Positions 25,324 through 33,944 of a DNA stretch of 43,496 nucleotides are shown here, one piece after another. The stretch is from JAEUPI01 sp036520715 (GTDB lineage Bacteria > Pseudomonadota > Gammaproteobacteria > Burkholderiales > Burkholderiaceae_C). The position numbers and the translations under genes were made by a program. The notes below the pieces were generated by a model. That model was not told where the DNA came from, searched no databases, and saw nothing but the letters and a program-made list of their open reading frames with translations. Within the stretch, counting starts at the first letter, position 1. Each line of letters opens with the position of its first letter. The stretch is taken from the NCBI GenBank assembly GCA_036520715.1, contig DATDJF010000088.1, forward strand, positions 1 to 43,496, written 5' to 3'.

Positions 25324-26598
25324 CTACCGCGCGTCATGCGGCGCCGCGGCGGCTGGCGACAGCGCGGCGGCGCGCCGCTGCAGATAGCGCCGCACTGCGG
25401 GCTCGCGCTCCAGGCCGATGGCCAACGCGTAGGCCTGCTGCGCCGCTGCCGCCGCGCCGCTGCGCGCCAGCAGCTCGGCGCGTGCCGCCCAGTGCGGCTG
25501 GTAGTCGGCCAGCCGCGGGTCGGCCGCCAGCACGTCGAGCGCGGCCAGGCCGGCTGCGGGGCCCCGGGTCTCGGCCAACGCCACCGCGCGGTTCAGTGCT
25601 GCCACCGGCGAGCCGGTGAGCTCGCACAACGCGTCGTACAGGTGCTCGATCGCCGGCCAGTCGATGACGCCGCTGCGCCGGCGCATCGCGTGCGCCGATT
25701 GCACCGCCGCCTCGAGCTGAAAGCGCCCGGGTGCGCCTGCGCAGCCGTTGGCACGGTGCAGCAGCGTTTCCGCTTCATCGACCAGCGCGGCGTCCCAGCG
25801 CGCCGGATCCTGCTCGCTGAGCGGCACGTAGTCGCCCGCGGCATCGCGCCGCGCATCGCGGCGCGCGTGGCTGTGCAGCATCAGCGACAGCAGGCCGAGC
25901 GCCTCGCCTTCGTCGGGCAGCAGCGAGGCCGCGAGGCGGCCGAGCCAGATCGCCTCGTCGGCGAGGTTGCGGCGGCGCGCGTCGACGCCCTCGGGGTCGG
26001 ACCAGCCTTCGGCGTACGCGGCGTAGATGGCGTCGAGCACGGTGCCCAGGCGCTCGCGCAGCGCGCTGCCCTGCGGCACGTCGAAGCCGATGCCGGCCTG
26101 GCGGATCTTGGTCTTGGCGCGCACCAGCCGCTGCGCCATCGTCGCCGGCGCCACCAGGAATGCCGATGCGATGGCGGCCGCATCGAAGCCGAGCACCACC
26201 TGCAGCATCAGCGGCGCGTGCAGCTCGCGCGCGATGCCCGGGTGCGCGCAGGCGAACAGCAGCCCGAGCCGGCGGTCGGGCCAGGCCGCTTGCTCGTCAT
26301 CGTCGTCGGCTGGCAACTCGGCCAGCCACTGCAGGTGCGCCGAGGCCGCCTCGTCGAGGCGGCGGCGCCGCAGCGCATCGATCAGCTTGCGCCGCGCCAC
26401 CGTCAGCAGCCAGGCATCGGGTGCCTGCGGCACGCCGTGTTGCGGCCACTCGGTGAGCGCCACCGCCAGCGCCTCGGACAACGCATCCTCGGCGCCGGCG
26501 ACGTCGCGCGTGCGCGCGGCCAGGAACGCGATCAGCTTGCTGTAGCTGCGCCGCGCCGCGGTCTCGGCGGCGGCGACAGCGTCGGCTTGTGCAGTCAC
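25324..26598 (-). CDS. ECF sigma factor of the ECF42 group, with C-terminal TPR-like extension
   Basis: 424 aa, far longer than an ordinary ECF sigma (about 180). Region 2 is at about 18-85 (DALSEALAVALTEWPQHGVPQAPDAWLLTVARRKLIDALRR, broken here for family recognition) and region 4 at about 120-165 (LQVVLGFDAAAIASAFLVAPATMAQRLVRAKTKI). A 250-residue helical extension follows (IYAAYAEGWSDPEG, AALNRAVALAETRGPAAGLAAL). This length, the extension and the neighbouring DGPF-type gene define ECF42. These sigmas lack an anti-sigma factor; the extension is thought to control activity. The GTG start follows the DGPF gene stop by 13 bp, so they form one operon. Confidence 0.9.
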   Translation of the reverse strand: MTAQADAVAAAETAARRSYSKLIAFLAARTRDVAGAEDALSEALAVALTEWPQHGVPQAPDAWLLTVARRKLIDALRRRRLDEAASAHLQWLAELPADDDDEQAAWPDRRLGLLFACAHPGIARELHAPLMLQVVLGFDAAAIASAFLVAPATMAQRLVRAKTKIRQAGIGFDVPQGSALRERLGTVLDAIYAAYAEGWSDPEGVDARRRNLADEAIWLGRLAASLLPDEGEALGLLSLMLHSHARRDARRDAAGDYVPLSEQDPARWDAALVDEAETLLHRANGCAGAPGRFQLEAAVQSAHAMRRRSGVIDWPAIEHLYDALCELTGSPVAALNRAVALAETRGPAAGLAALDVLAADPRLADYQPHWAARAELLARSGAAAAAQQAYALAIGLEREPAVRRYLQRRAAALSPAAAAPHDAR

Positions 26599-26611
26599 GC
26601 GGTCCAGTCGA

Positions 26612-26959
26612 TCACATTTCCCACACCGGCCGCACCTCGACGATGCCGTGCGCCGCGCCTGGGCATCGCGCTGCCCACGACAGCGCGGCGTCGAGGTCCG
26701 GCACGTCGATCAGGAAGTAGCCGCCGAGTTGCTCGCGCGTCTCGGCATAGGGGCCGTCGAGCACCTGCGTCTTGCCCGATTGCAAACGCACCGTGGTGGC
26801 CGACGACGCCGGGCGCAGCCGGTTGCTGTTGCGCAGCACGCCGGCCTTCTTCAGCGCCTCGTGGTAGGCGCCGTAGGCCGCGAGGCCCTCGGCTTGTTGT
26901 GATGCCGGCAGCTTGTCGAAGCCGTTGGGGTCGGAATAGATCAGCAACATGTAGTCCAT
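26612..26959 (-). CDS. YciI/DGPF-domain protein paired with ECF42
   Basis: 115 aa. MDYMLLIYSDPNGFDKLPAS, then QVLDGPYAETREQLGGYFLID, carries the DGP(F/Y) motif and the conserved fold of the YCII-related family. Such genes accompany ECF42 sigma factors across many phyla and are their usual target. The biochemical function is unknown. GGAG lies 7 nt before the ATG. It is the first gene of the operon, with a candidate ECF42 promoter about 50 bp upstream. Confidence 0.92.
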   Translation of the reverse strand: MDYMLLIYSDPNGFDKLPASQQAEGLAAYGAYHEALKKAGVLRNSNRLRPASSATTVRLQSGKTQVLDGPYAETREQLGGYFLIDVPDLDAALSWAARCPGAAHGIVEVRPVWEM

Positions 26960-27008
26960 GTCGGCGCTCCAAGGGTGGCGGCGGTGCGGGAATGCCTCGC
27001 CTGGACAA

Positions 27009-27036
27009 TGTCGTGCGGCGGCCCGCGATTTCGACA
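27009..27036. promoter_or_regulatory. Symmetric ECF42-type promoter, readable in both directions
   Basis: Minus strand: TGTCGA (27036-27031), 17-bp spacer, CGAC (27013-27010). Plus strand: TGTCGT (27009-27014), 17-bp spacer, CGAC (27032-27035). The motif I recall as reported for ECF42 is TGTCGA at -35 and CGA/TC at -10. The arms are inverted copies (TGTCG ... CGACA), so one element would fire toward both the DGPF-sigma operon and the aminotransferase. Confidence 0.6.
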
Positions 27037-27096
27037 ACGGGCGACGATGATCGTACAAAGCGTGCGTCACCGCATGCGCTGAACCGGAGACCTCCG

Positions 27097-28299
27097 ATGC
27101 CGATGTCCGACTCGAGCGCGCCGCGGCCCGGCGCGCGCACCGCCGCGATGACCCCGATCGGCGTCGAACGTTTGGGCGACGCCGCCGACCTGCTGCGCGA
27201 CGCTTCAGTGCTGCGCTTGGAGAACCTCGACACCGACCTGCCGCCGCCGCGCGAGGCGCTCGACGCCACCCGCGCCGCGGTGGACGACGACGATGCCAAC
27301 AGCTACCTGCCGTTCTTCGGCCACGATCGCCTGCGCCAGGCCGCCGGCCGGCTGGTCGAGCGCACGGGGCACTACGCCGGCGGCAGCATCGATTGGCGGC
27401 GCCAGTGTTTCATCTCGGCCGGCGGCCTGAGCGGCGTGCTCAACGTGCTGCTGGCGCTGATCGAGCCGGGCGACGAAGTGGTGCTGACCAGCCCCACCTA
27501 CGTGGGCCTGATCAACCGCGTGCGGCTGGCCGGCGGCGTGCCGCGCTTCATCCGCCTGGTGGCCGACAGCGGTGGCTGGCGGCTCGATCCGTCCACGCTG
27601 GTGGCCGCCATCACGTCGCGCACGCGCGTGTTCCTGATGATGAGCCCGTCGATGCCCAGCGGTGCGGTGCTCAACCGCGACGAGTGGGCGGCGGTGTGCG
27701 CGGCCTGCGTGGCCGCCGATGCCTGGATGATCTACGACAGCGCGATGGAGCGGCTGTTGTTCGACGGCGTGGCGCACTGGCATCCGGCGAGCTTTGCGGG
27801 CATGGCCGAACGCACGGTCACGGTCGGCGCGGCATCGAAGGAGTACCGCATGATCGGCTGGCGCGTCGGCTGGGTGGTGTGCCCGCTGCAGGCGGCCGAG
27901 GCGATCGGCCGCGTCGCCATCTCCAACGTGGTGTGCCCGGTGGGCATCGCGCAGCAGGCGGTGGCGGCGGCGATCGAGGCACCCGACGACGGCATCGCGC
28001 GTTGCGTGGCCACCTGGCAGCAGCGCCACGACTTCATCGTGCAGGCGTTGTCGCCGCAGTGGCGCGTGATTCCGGCGGCCGGCGGCTGGTCGTTGCTGAT
28101 CGACATGGCGCCGCACGGCCTCACCGGCGCCCAGGCATCGGCGGCACTGCTGAAGCACGGCGTGGCCGCGACGTCGATGGAGAACTGGGGCGAGGACGAC
28201 ACGGCGCGTTATCTGCGGCTGGTGTTTGCCAACGAGCCGGTGCAGCGCCTGCACGATCTCGCGCCGCGCCTGCAGCGTGCGCTCGCTGCGCCTGGCTGA
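27097..28299 (+). CDS. PLP-dependent aminotransferase (class I/II fold)
   Basis: 400 aa. The PLP-binding Lys is probably Lys248 in GAASKEYRMIGWRVGW. Other fold-type I signs are SAGGLSGVLNVLLALIEPGDEVVLTSPTYVGLINRVRLAGG, the LMMSPSMPSG segment in the place of the usual NPxNPTG motif, and YLRLVFAN near the end with the Arg that binds the substrate carboxylate. GGAGA lies 7 nt before the ATG; a second ATG follows two codons later. The substrate is unknown. Its start is 61 bp from the symmetric ECF42-type promoter, so it may belong to that regulon. Confidence 0.88.
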   Translation: MPMSDSSAPRPGARTAAMTPIGVERLGDAADLLRDASVLRLENLDTDLPPPREALDATRAAVDDDDANSYLPFFGHDRLRQAAGRLVERTGHYAGGSIDWRRQCFISAGGLSGVLNVLLALIEPGDEVVLTSPTYVGLINRVRLAGGVPRFIRLVADSGGWRLDPSTLVAAITSRTRVFLMMSPSMPSGAVLNRDEWAAVCAACVAADAWMIYDSAMERLLFDGVAHWHPASFAGMAERTVTVGAASKEYRMIGWRVGWVVCPLQAAEAIGRVAISNVVCPVGIAQQAVAAAIEAPDDGIARCVATWQQRHDFIVQALSPQWRVIPAAGGWSLLIDMAPHGLTGAQASAALLKHGVAATSMENWGEDDTARYLRLVFANEPVQRLHDLAPRLQRALAAPG

Positions 28300-28383
28300 G
28301 CGCTCGCACTCGACGGCGCCGGCACTCGGCTATCCTGCTTCAGGCGCATCGATCGCGCCGCTATCACGCAGGAGACATCCCAC

Positions 28384-29352
28384 ATGACTGTCATTCGCCA
28401 CCTCACGCTGGCGCTCGCCGCGATGCTGGCCCTTGCGGCCGGCCCCGCGCTGGCGCAAACGGCCTATCCGAAGCAGCCGATTCGTCTGGTGGTGACGTTC
28501 CCCACCGGCGGCGCGCCCGACATCCTGGCGCGCCTGTTCAGCGAACGCGCGCAACTCGGGCAGTCGATCGTGGTCGACAACAAGCCCGGCGCCGGCGGCA
28601 ACATCGGCACCGACTTCGTGGCCAAGTCGCCGCCCGACGGCCACACGCTGGTGATGGGCACCGTCGGCACGCACTCGATCAACGGCGCGCTGTACTCGAA
28701 GATGCCCTACGACATGGTGAAAGACTTCGTGCCGGTGGCCCACATCGCGTCGGCGCCCAACCTGCTGGTGGTGACCAACGACCTGCCGGTGAAGTCGGTG
28801 GCCGAGCTGATCGCCTACATGAAGGCCAACCCCAACAAGCTGAGCTTCGGGTCGCCCGGCATCGGCACGTCGGTGCACGTGTCGGGCGAGCTGTTCAAGT
28901 CGCTCACCGGCACGCAGATGACGCACGTGCCCTACAAGGGGCGGCAGTTCGCGATCCCCGACCTGGTGGGCGGGCAGATCCAGCTGATGTTCGACAACAT
29001 GCCTTCGGCGCTGCCGATGGCCAAGGAGGGCAAGATCCGCGCGATCGCGCAGACCACCGCCAAACGTTCGGCGGCGGCGCCCGACGTGCCCACCGTGGCC
29101 GAGACGGTGCCGGGCTTCGAAGCGACCACCTGGTTCGCGGTATTCGCGCCGGCCGGCACGCCGCGCGACGTGGTGATGCGCCTGAACGGCGAGATCAAGC
29201 GCGTGTTCGCACTGCCCGACGTGCAGGACCGGCTCAAGATGATCGGCCTCGAGCCGTGGCTGTCGACGCCGGAAGAACTCGCCAAGTACCAGGGCGAAGA
29301 GATCGTCAAGTGGGCCAAGGTGGTGAAGGAGTCGGGGGCCAAAGCGGACTGA
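28384..29352 (+). CDS. Bug-family periplasmic solute-binding protein (TctC-like)
   Basis: 322 aa. The signal peptide ends at AALAQ-type sequence (PALAQ, residue 25). The mature start AYPKQPIRLVVTFPTGGAPDILAR and DNKPGAGGNIGTDFVAKSPPDGHTLVMG are diagnostic for Bug receptors, as is the C-terminal GFEATTWFAVFAPAGTPRDVV. These bind small carboxylates or amides such as citrate, glutamate or nicotinate derivatives and serve tripartite tricarboxylate transporters or sensing. No TctA/TctB genes are adjacent, which is usual for this greatly expanded family. AGGAG lies 9 nt before the ATG. Confidence 0.93.
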   Translation: MTVIRHLTLALAAMLALAAGPALAQTAYPKQPIRLVVTFPTGGAPDILARLFSERAQLGQSIVVDNKPGAGGNIGTDFVAKSPPDGHTLVMGTVGTHSINGALYSKMPYDMVKDFVPVAHIASAPNLLVVTNDLPVKSVAELIAYMKANPNKLSFGSPGIGTSVHVSGELFKSLTGTQMTHVPYKGRQFAIPDLVGGQIQLMFDNMPSALPMAKEGKIRAIAQTTAKRSAAAPDVPTVAETVPGFEATTWFAVFAPAGTPRDVVMRLNGEIKRVFALPDVQDRLKMIGLEPWLSTPEELAKYQGEEIVKWAKVVKESGAKAD

Positions 29353-29360
29353 GGACACGA

Positions 29361-29380
29361 GCCAGCGCCTGCGCGCTGGC
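29361..29380. terminator. Hairpin between the Bug receptor and peroxidase genes
   Basis: GCCAGCGC - CTGC - GCGCTGGC is a perfect 8-bp stem in the 35-bp space between two converging stops. A T-poor tail (CGTTCGTTC) follows. It probably ends transcription from one or both sides. Confidence 0.55.
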
Positions 29381-29387
29381 CGTTCGT

Positions 29388-30890
29388 TCACGCACCCAGC
29401 GGGTTGATCACGCCAGCCGCCGGGATGTTGCCCTGGCCCTTCTTGCCCTCGACGAAGTTGAACAGGTCGGCGATCTTGAATCGACCGTCGGCCGACGGCA
29501 GCTCCGGGGTCGCCGCGTTGAGCACGCTTTCCGGGTCGTCGCGCAGCAGGCCGACGATGACCTCGGCGACGATGGTGCCGCCCAGCGGTCCCAGGTGCTT
29601 GCCACCGGTCAGGGCCTCGGCTTCCTTGAGCACGTAGACCCACAGCGGCGTGTATGCGGTGAGGTCGAAGCGCTTGATCACGTCGCCACCGGCGCCGGTC
29701 ATCAGTTGGTCTGGAGTCAGCGCTGGCAGGCCCATGCGCGCCGCCACCGCCTGCCCGGGCGGCAGCTTGTAGTGGCGTGCGCCGCGTTTCAGGTTGAGCG
29801 TCGCCAGCGGAATCTTGTCGGGACCGATCAGCAGCTTGTCGGACATCGAGCCGTCGATCGACATCGCCATCTGAGGCGGTGTGCCCAGCCCGGGGAAGAA
29901 CTGACGCCAATCGAGCAGCCAGTTGGTCGGATAGCGCGGCGCGCCGAAGAATCCGCCGTCGCCGGTGAACGTGAAGGCCAGGCTGAAGTCGGTGCCGGCG
30001 TCGAACACCTTGTTGAAGTTGTAGGCCGAGCGCACCATGCTGTGGCCAAAACGGTAGGCGGCCCCCGAGAACTCCAGCGGGATGAAGGGCTCGGTGGCGA
30101 GCTGGCCCGGACCGATCTTGTAGAAGCGCAGCTCCTGCAGTGCGGCGTCGACCGCCGCCTGGCCTGCGACCGCGGGCAGGAATTCGTTGAGCACGATGCG
30201 CTGGTAGTGGTGAATCACCTGCTTGCGGATCTGCTCGAACGGCGCGCTCGGTTGATCCAGGCACAGCGCGTTGTGGAAGTGCAGCAGCGTGCGGTGCAAC
30301 TGCGCGACGATCAGGTTCTCGTCGTTGCGCTTGTCGCCGACGATGGCCGTGCGTTCGCTGATGCCGTCGCAGGAGCGCGGCAGGTCGTAGCTGGCGCCGT
30401 CGAGTGCCACCACCTGGGCGTCGGCGCCACCGGGCGCGGTGGCTCCGGGCTGCACCACCGGCCCGATCAGGAACTGCTTGGCGGTGCCGCCGCTGTCGCG
30501 CCGATACAGGAACGGCTGGTCGCGCGGGCCCGAGCCGTACAAGCTGTCGAGGTCGAGCGCAGGCGAGCGGAAGTTCACGAGGTCGCCGATGTCGACCGCG
30601 TTTTCGCCGAGGCTGGTGGGATCGAAGGTGATGTCGTGGTCGACGAATTGTCCGAAGTAGGTGAAGCCGGCCGCGATCACGCCGGCGTTGCGGGACGGCG
30701 CGTGCATCGACTTGCCGAGTTCGAGGGCGATTTCGTCGTCGCGTGCGCTGTTGCCGGTGGTCCAGGGCACGTTGGCCAGTTCCGGGAACATGAGGCCAAA
30801 ACGTCCGGGTTTGACCAGGTTGCTGCGCACCGGATTGGCATCGGAGGTGCTGTAGCCGTGGCTGCGCGGCGAAGTGGGCTTGGGTTTCAT
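29388..30890 (-). CDS. Animal-type heme peroxidase
   Basis: 500 aa. The active site of the peroxidase-cyclooxygenase superfamily is complete: Asp84-His85 in GQFVDHDITFDP (distal His, covalent-heme Asp, calcium loop), Arg188 and Glu191 in VGDKRNDEN (catalytic Arg, covalent-heme Glu), and proximal His283 in YRFGHSMVRSAYNFN. No signal peptide is seen, so export, if any, is by another route. It would oxidise halides, thiocyanate or phenols with H2O2. The ATG at 30890 has GGGAG about 9 nt upstream. It is downstream of the efflux operon on the same strand but separated by 135 bp with its own putative control repeats. Confidence 0.9.
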   Translation of the reverse strand: MKPKPTSPRSHGYSTSDANPVRSNLVKPGRFGLMFPELANVPWTTGNSARDDEIALELGKSMHAPSRNAGVIAAGFTYFGQFVDHDITFDPTSLGENAVDIGDLVNFRSPALDLDSLYGSGPRDQPFLYRRDSGGTAKQFLIGPVVQPGATAPGGADAQVVALDGASYDLPRSCDGISERTAIVGDKRNDENLIVAQLHRTLLHFHNALCLDQPSAPFEQIRKQVIHHYQRIVLNEFLPAVAGQAAVDAALQELRFYKIGPGQLATEPFIPLEFSGAAYRFGHSMVRSAYNFNKVFDAGTDFSLAFTFTGDGGFFGAPRYPTNWLLDWRQFFPGLGTPPQMAMSIDGSMSDKLLIGPDKIPLATLNLKRGARHYKLPPGQAVAARMGLPALTPDQLMTGAGGDVIKRFDLTAYTPLWVYVLKEAEALTGGKHLGPLGGTIVAEVIVGLLRDDPESVLNAATPELPSADGRFKIADLFNFVEGKKGQGNIPAAGVINPLGA

Positions 30891-30954
30891 GAGCGACTGC
30901 TCCCTGGCAAGTTCGAGTGCTGCCAATATGAAGCGTCGCGTCGCAGTCCCCCAT

Positions 30955-30986
30955 CCCTAACAGGCTGCGCCTGCACCCCTAACAGG
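30955..30986 (-). promoter_or_regulatory. Direct repeats upstream of the peroxidase gene
   Basis: CCCTAACAGG occurs at 30955-30964 and 30977-30986, 22 bp apart, or two helical turns. On the minus strand both read CCTGTTAGGG followed by (G/A)TG. They sit 65-97 bp before the peroxidase start, upstream of a weak -10 (CATATT). Likely a tandem activator site; no regulator can be named. Confidence 0.5.
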
Positions 30987-31025
30987 ATGGTGCGATGTCC
31001 CCAGTTTGAACCTTGAACGCCGCGT

Positions 31026-32630
31026 TCAGTGGGCGCCGCTGGCTTCCGCAGGGGCATCGCCGCTGCGCGGCTGCGCGAACCACACCAGCGCGATCAGGCC
31101 GAGAAACAGCAGCGCCGACAGGTAGAACAGGTCGGTGGCCGCCATCGTGTAGGCCTGCTGGTCGACCAGGCGGTTCAGCGCGATCTGCGCCTGCTCCGGC
31201 GACAACCCCGATGCGCCCAGGCGCGACAACGCCTGCATCGCGGCGTCGTTGCCGCGGTGCAGCGACTCGGTCAGTTGCGCGTGGTGCAGCGAGGCGCGGC
31301 TGTCCCACAGCGTGGTGAACACCGAGGTGCCGAACGCGCCGGCGGTGATGCGCACGAAGTTCGACATGCCCGACGCACTGGGCAACTCCTCCGGCGTCAG
31401 GCCGCTGAACACGATGGCCTGCAGCGGGATGAAGACGAACGCCATCGCCGCGCCCTGCAGCAGCGTGGGGACCAGGATCACCCACACGGTGGCGTTGGTG
31501 TTGAAGTTCGAGCGCATCCACAGCACGAACGCGAAGCCGATGAAGGCCACCGTCGCCAGCTTGCGCGGATCGAGCCGCGACACGTTCTTGCCGACCCACG
31601 GCGACAGCACGATGGCCAGCAGCCCCACCGGCGCCAGCACCAGCCCCGACCAGGTGGCGGTGTAACCCATCCATTGCTGCAGCCACAACGGCAGCAGCAC
31701 CACGTTGCCGAAGAACAGGCCGTAGCCCACCGACAGCGCGACCGTGCCCACCAGGAAGTTGCGGCGCGCGAACAAGCGCAGGTTGACGATCGGGTGCTTC
31801 TCGGTCAGCTCCCAGGCCAGGAAGTACAGGAAGCCGACCGCGGCCACGACTGCCAGCACGATGATCTGCGGCGAGGCGAACCAGTCGAGCTCCTTGCCCT
31901 TGTCGATCATGATCTGGAAGGCGCCGATCCACAGCACCAAAAGCACCAGACCTAGCGCGTCGAACGGCACCTTGCGCGGACCGGGATCGCGGGAGCGGTA
32001 GATCGACCAGGTGAAGGCGGCCGACAGCAGGCCCACCGGCACGTTGATGTAGAAGATCCACGGCCAGCTGATGTTGTCGGTGATCCAGCCGCCGAGCAGT
32101 GGCCCGATCACCGGTGCCACCAGCGTGGTCATGCCCCAGAAGGCGATGGCCATGCCGGCCATCGCCGGCGGATAACTCGCCAGCAGCAGCGTCTGCGACA
32201 GCGGGATCAGCGGGCCGGAAACCAGGCCTTGCAACACCCGGAAGGCGATCAGTGATTCGATGTTCGGCGCCATGCCGCACAACCACGACGCCAGCACGAA
32301 CAGCAGCACGCTGATCGCGAACAGGCGCACCTGGCCGAAGCGCTGCGTCAGCCAGCCGGTGAGCGGCACCGCGATCGCGTTGGCCACTGCGAACGAGGTG
32401 ATGACCCAGGTGCCCTGGTTGGGGCTGACGCCCAGATCACCCGCGATCGCAGGAATCGACACGTTGGCGATCGATGTGTCGAGCACCGTCATGAAGGTGG
32501 CCAGCGACAGCACCAGCGTGCCGAGCGCGCGTTCGCTGCCTTGCAGCGGCGCGAAGGCAGGTGCTTTGGCAGCGGGTGGCGCCGGCAGCGAAGCGGCAGC
32601 CGGGCCGTCGGCCGCTGGCACGGCATTCAT
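31026..32630 (-). CDS. EmrB-type 14-TM multidrug exporter
   Basis: 534 aa. After an Ala/Pro-rich cytoplasmic N-terminus (1-33), hydrophobic segments run to the end. TFMTVLDTSIANVSIPAIAGDLG is the DHA2 signature, PLTGWLTQRFGQVRLF is motif A, and GPLLGGWITDNISWPWIFYINVPVG is motif C plus its following conserved loop. It pairs with the membrane fusion protein 8 bp upstream and the outer-membrane factor to span the envelope. TGAGG lies inside the end of the preceding gene, 6 nt before the ATG. Confidence 0.92.
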   Translation of the reverse strand: MNAVPAADGPAAASLPAPPAAKAPAFAPLQGSERALGTLVLSLATFMTVLDTSIANVSIPAIAGDLGVSPNQGTWVITSFAVANAIAVPLTGWLTQRFGQVRLFAISVLLFVLASWLCGMAPNIESLIAFRVLQGLVSGPLIPLSQTLLLASYPPAMAGMAIAFWGMTTLVAPVIGPLLGGWITDNISWPWIFYINVPVGLLSAAFTWSIYRSRDPGPRKVPFDALGLVLLVLWIGAFQIMIDKGKELDWFASPQIIVLAVVAAVGFLYFLAWELTEKHPIVNLRLFARRNFLVGTVALSVGYGLFFGNVVLLPLWLQQWMGYTATWSGLVLAPVGLLAIVLSPWVGKNVSRLDPRKLATVAFIGFAFVLWMRSNFNTNATVWVILVPTLLQGAAMAFVFIPLQAIVFSGLTPEELPSASGMSNFVRITAGAFGTSVFTTLWDSRASLHHAQLTESLHRGNDAAMQALSRLGASGLSPEQAQIALNRLVDQQAYTMAATDLFYLSALLFLGLIALVWFAQPRSGDAPAEASGAH

Positions 32631-32638
32631 GCGACGCC

Positions 32639-33916
32639 TCAGTGCGTGGTGATCGACGCCGCCGCGCCGATGGCCGGCGCGGTGACCAGCGGCGACGGGC
32701 GTGCACCGCTGCGGCCGAGGTTGGCGGCGACGATGTCGTGCACGCGGCGGTCGGCCTCGGCGCTGGGTGTGTCGAACACCGCCGTCTGGCTGCTGGCGCG
32801 CGGCGCGGCCTGTTGGGCACTCAGCACCGGTGCGCCCGAAGTCTGTTGCACGTCGACGCTGGCTTCCATCGACAGCCCCACGCGCAACGGATGACTCGCG
32901 AGTTGCTGCGCATCGAGCTCGATGCGCACCGGGACCCGTTGCACCACCTTGATCCAGTTGCCGGTGGCGTTTTGCGCCGGCAGCAGCGCGAACGCCGCGC
33001 CAGTGCCGGCGCCGACGCCGGCGACGCGGCCGTCGTATTCGATGCGGCTGCCGTAGAGATCAGCCCTCAGCTTCACCGGCTGGCCGATGCGCATGTCACG
33101 CAGCTGCACTTCCTTGAAGTTGGCCTCGACCCACACCTGGTCGAGCGGGATCACCGACATCAGCGGCGTGCCGGGCGTGATGCGCTGGCCCACCTGCACC
33201 GTGCGCCGCGCCACCTGGCCGGCCACCGGCGCCGGCAACTCGTTGCGCTGCACCGCAAGGAAGGCCTCGCGCACGGCGGCGGCGGCGCGTTCGACGTTGG
33301 GGTGGTGCTCGACGCTGGTGCCTTCGGTGAGGGCGCGGTTGCTGGCGGCTTGTTCGCGCGCCGCGGCCAGCGCCGAGCGGGCACCGGCCAGCGCGCTGTT
33401 GGCCGCCGCCAGCGCCGCTTCGGCGTGGTGCATCTCTTCGCCGGCCACCGCGCCGGTGATGGTGAGCGGGCGCCGGCGCGCGACGTCGTCGGCGGCGCGT
33501 GCCACCTCGGCCTGCATGCGCGCGACCTCGGCCTGGCGCAACTGGATCGTCGCGTCGAGCGCGCCGTTGTTGGCGTACAGCGTGCGCACTTCGCGCACCG
33601 TCTGCGCCAACTGCGACTCGGCACGCTCGAGCGTCAGCCGTGCATCGGCCGGGTCCAGGCGCACCAGCGGCTGGCCGACTTTCACCACGTCGGTGTCGTC
33701 GACCAGCACCGCGAGTACGGTGCCTGCCACCTGCGGCGTGATCTGCACCACCGGTGCCTGCACGTAGGCGTTGTCGGTCGACTCGTGATGCCGCAGCACC
33801 AGCACCCAGTAGGCGCCATAGCCGACCGCGGCCACCAACACGGCGGCCGTGACCGCCCACAACGCCGGCTTGCGCTTGGAGGCGGGAGCGGCGATGCCTT
33901 GTTTGTCTTGATCCAT
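32639..33916 (-). CDS. EmrA/HlyD-type membrane fusion protein
   Basis: 425 aa. One membrane helix (20-42, WAVTAAVLVAAVGYGAYWVLVL), then ESTDNAYVQAPVVQITPQVAGTVLAVLVDD (first half of the lipoyl domain), a long alpha-hairpin with coiled-coil composition (90-210), the second lipoyl half (NELPAPVAGQVARRTVQVGQRI), and a beta-barrel (PLDQVWVEANFKEVQLRDMRIGQPV). It bridges the inner-membrane EmrB-type pump and the outer-membrane channel. The C-terminal 60 residues are an Ala/Ser-rich tail not usual in EmrA. GAGGG lies about 7 nt before the ATG. The gap to the upstream channel gene is 28 bp. Confidence 0.92.
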   Translation of the reverse strand: MDQDKQGIAAPASKRKPALWAVTAAVLVAAVGYGAYWVLVLRHHESTDNAYVQAPVVQITPQVAGTVLAVLVDDTDVVKVGQPLVRLDPADARLTLERAESQLAQTVREVRTLYANNGALDATIQLRQAEVARMQAEVARAADDVARRRPLTITGAVAGEEMHHAEAALAAANSALAGARSALAAAREQAASNRALTEGTSVEHHPNVERAAAAVREAFLAVQRNELPAPVAGQVARRTVQVGQRITPGTPLMSVIPLDQVWVEANFKEVQLRDMRIGQPVKLRADLYGSRIEYDGRVAGVGAGTGAAFALLPAQNATGNWIKVVQRVPVRIELDAQQLASHPLRVGLSMEASVDVQQTSGAPVLSAQQAAPRASSQTAVFDTPSAEADRRVHDIVAANLGRSGARPSPLVTAPAIGAAASITTH

Positions 33917-33944
33917 CAGGGAACCCTCGTGAGCGGCTCGCGGC

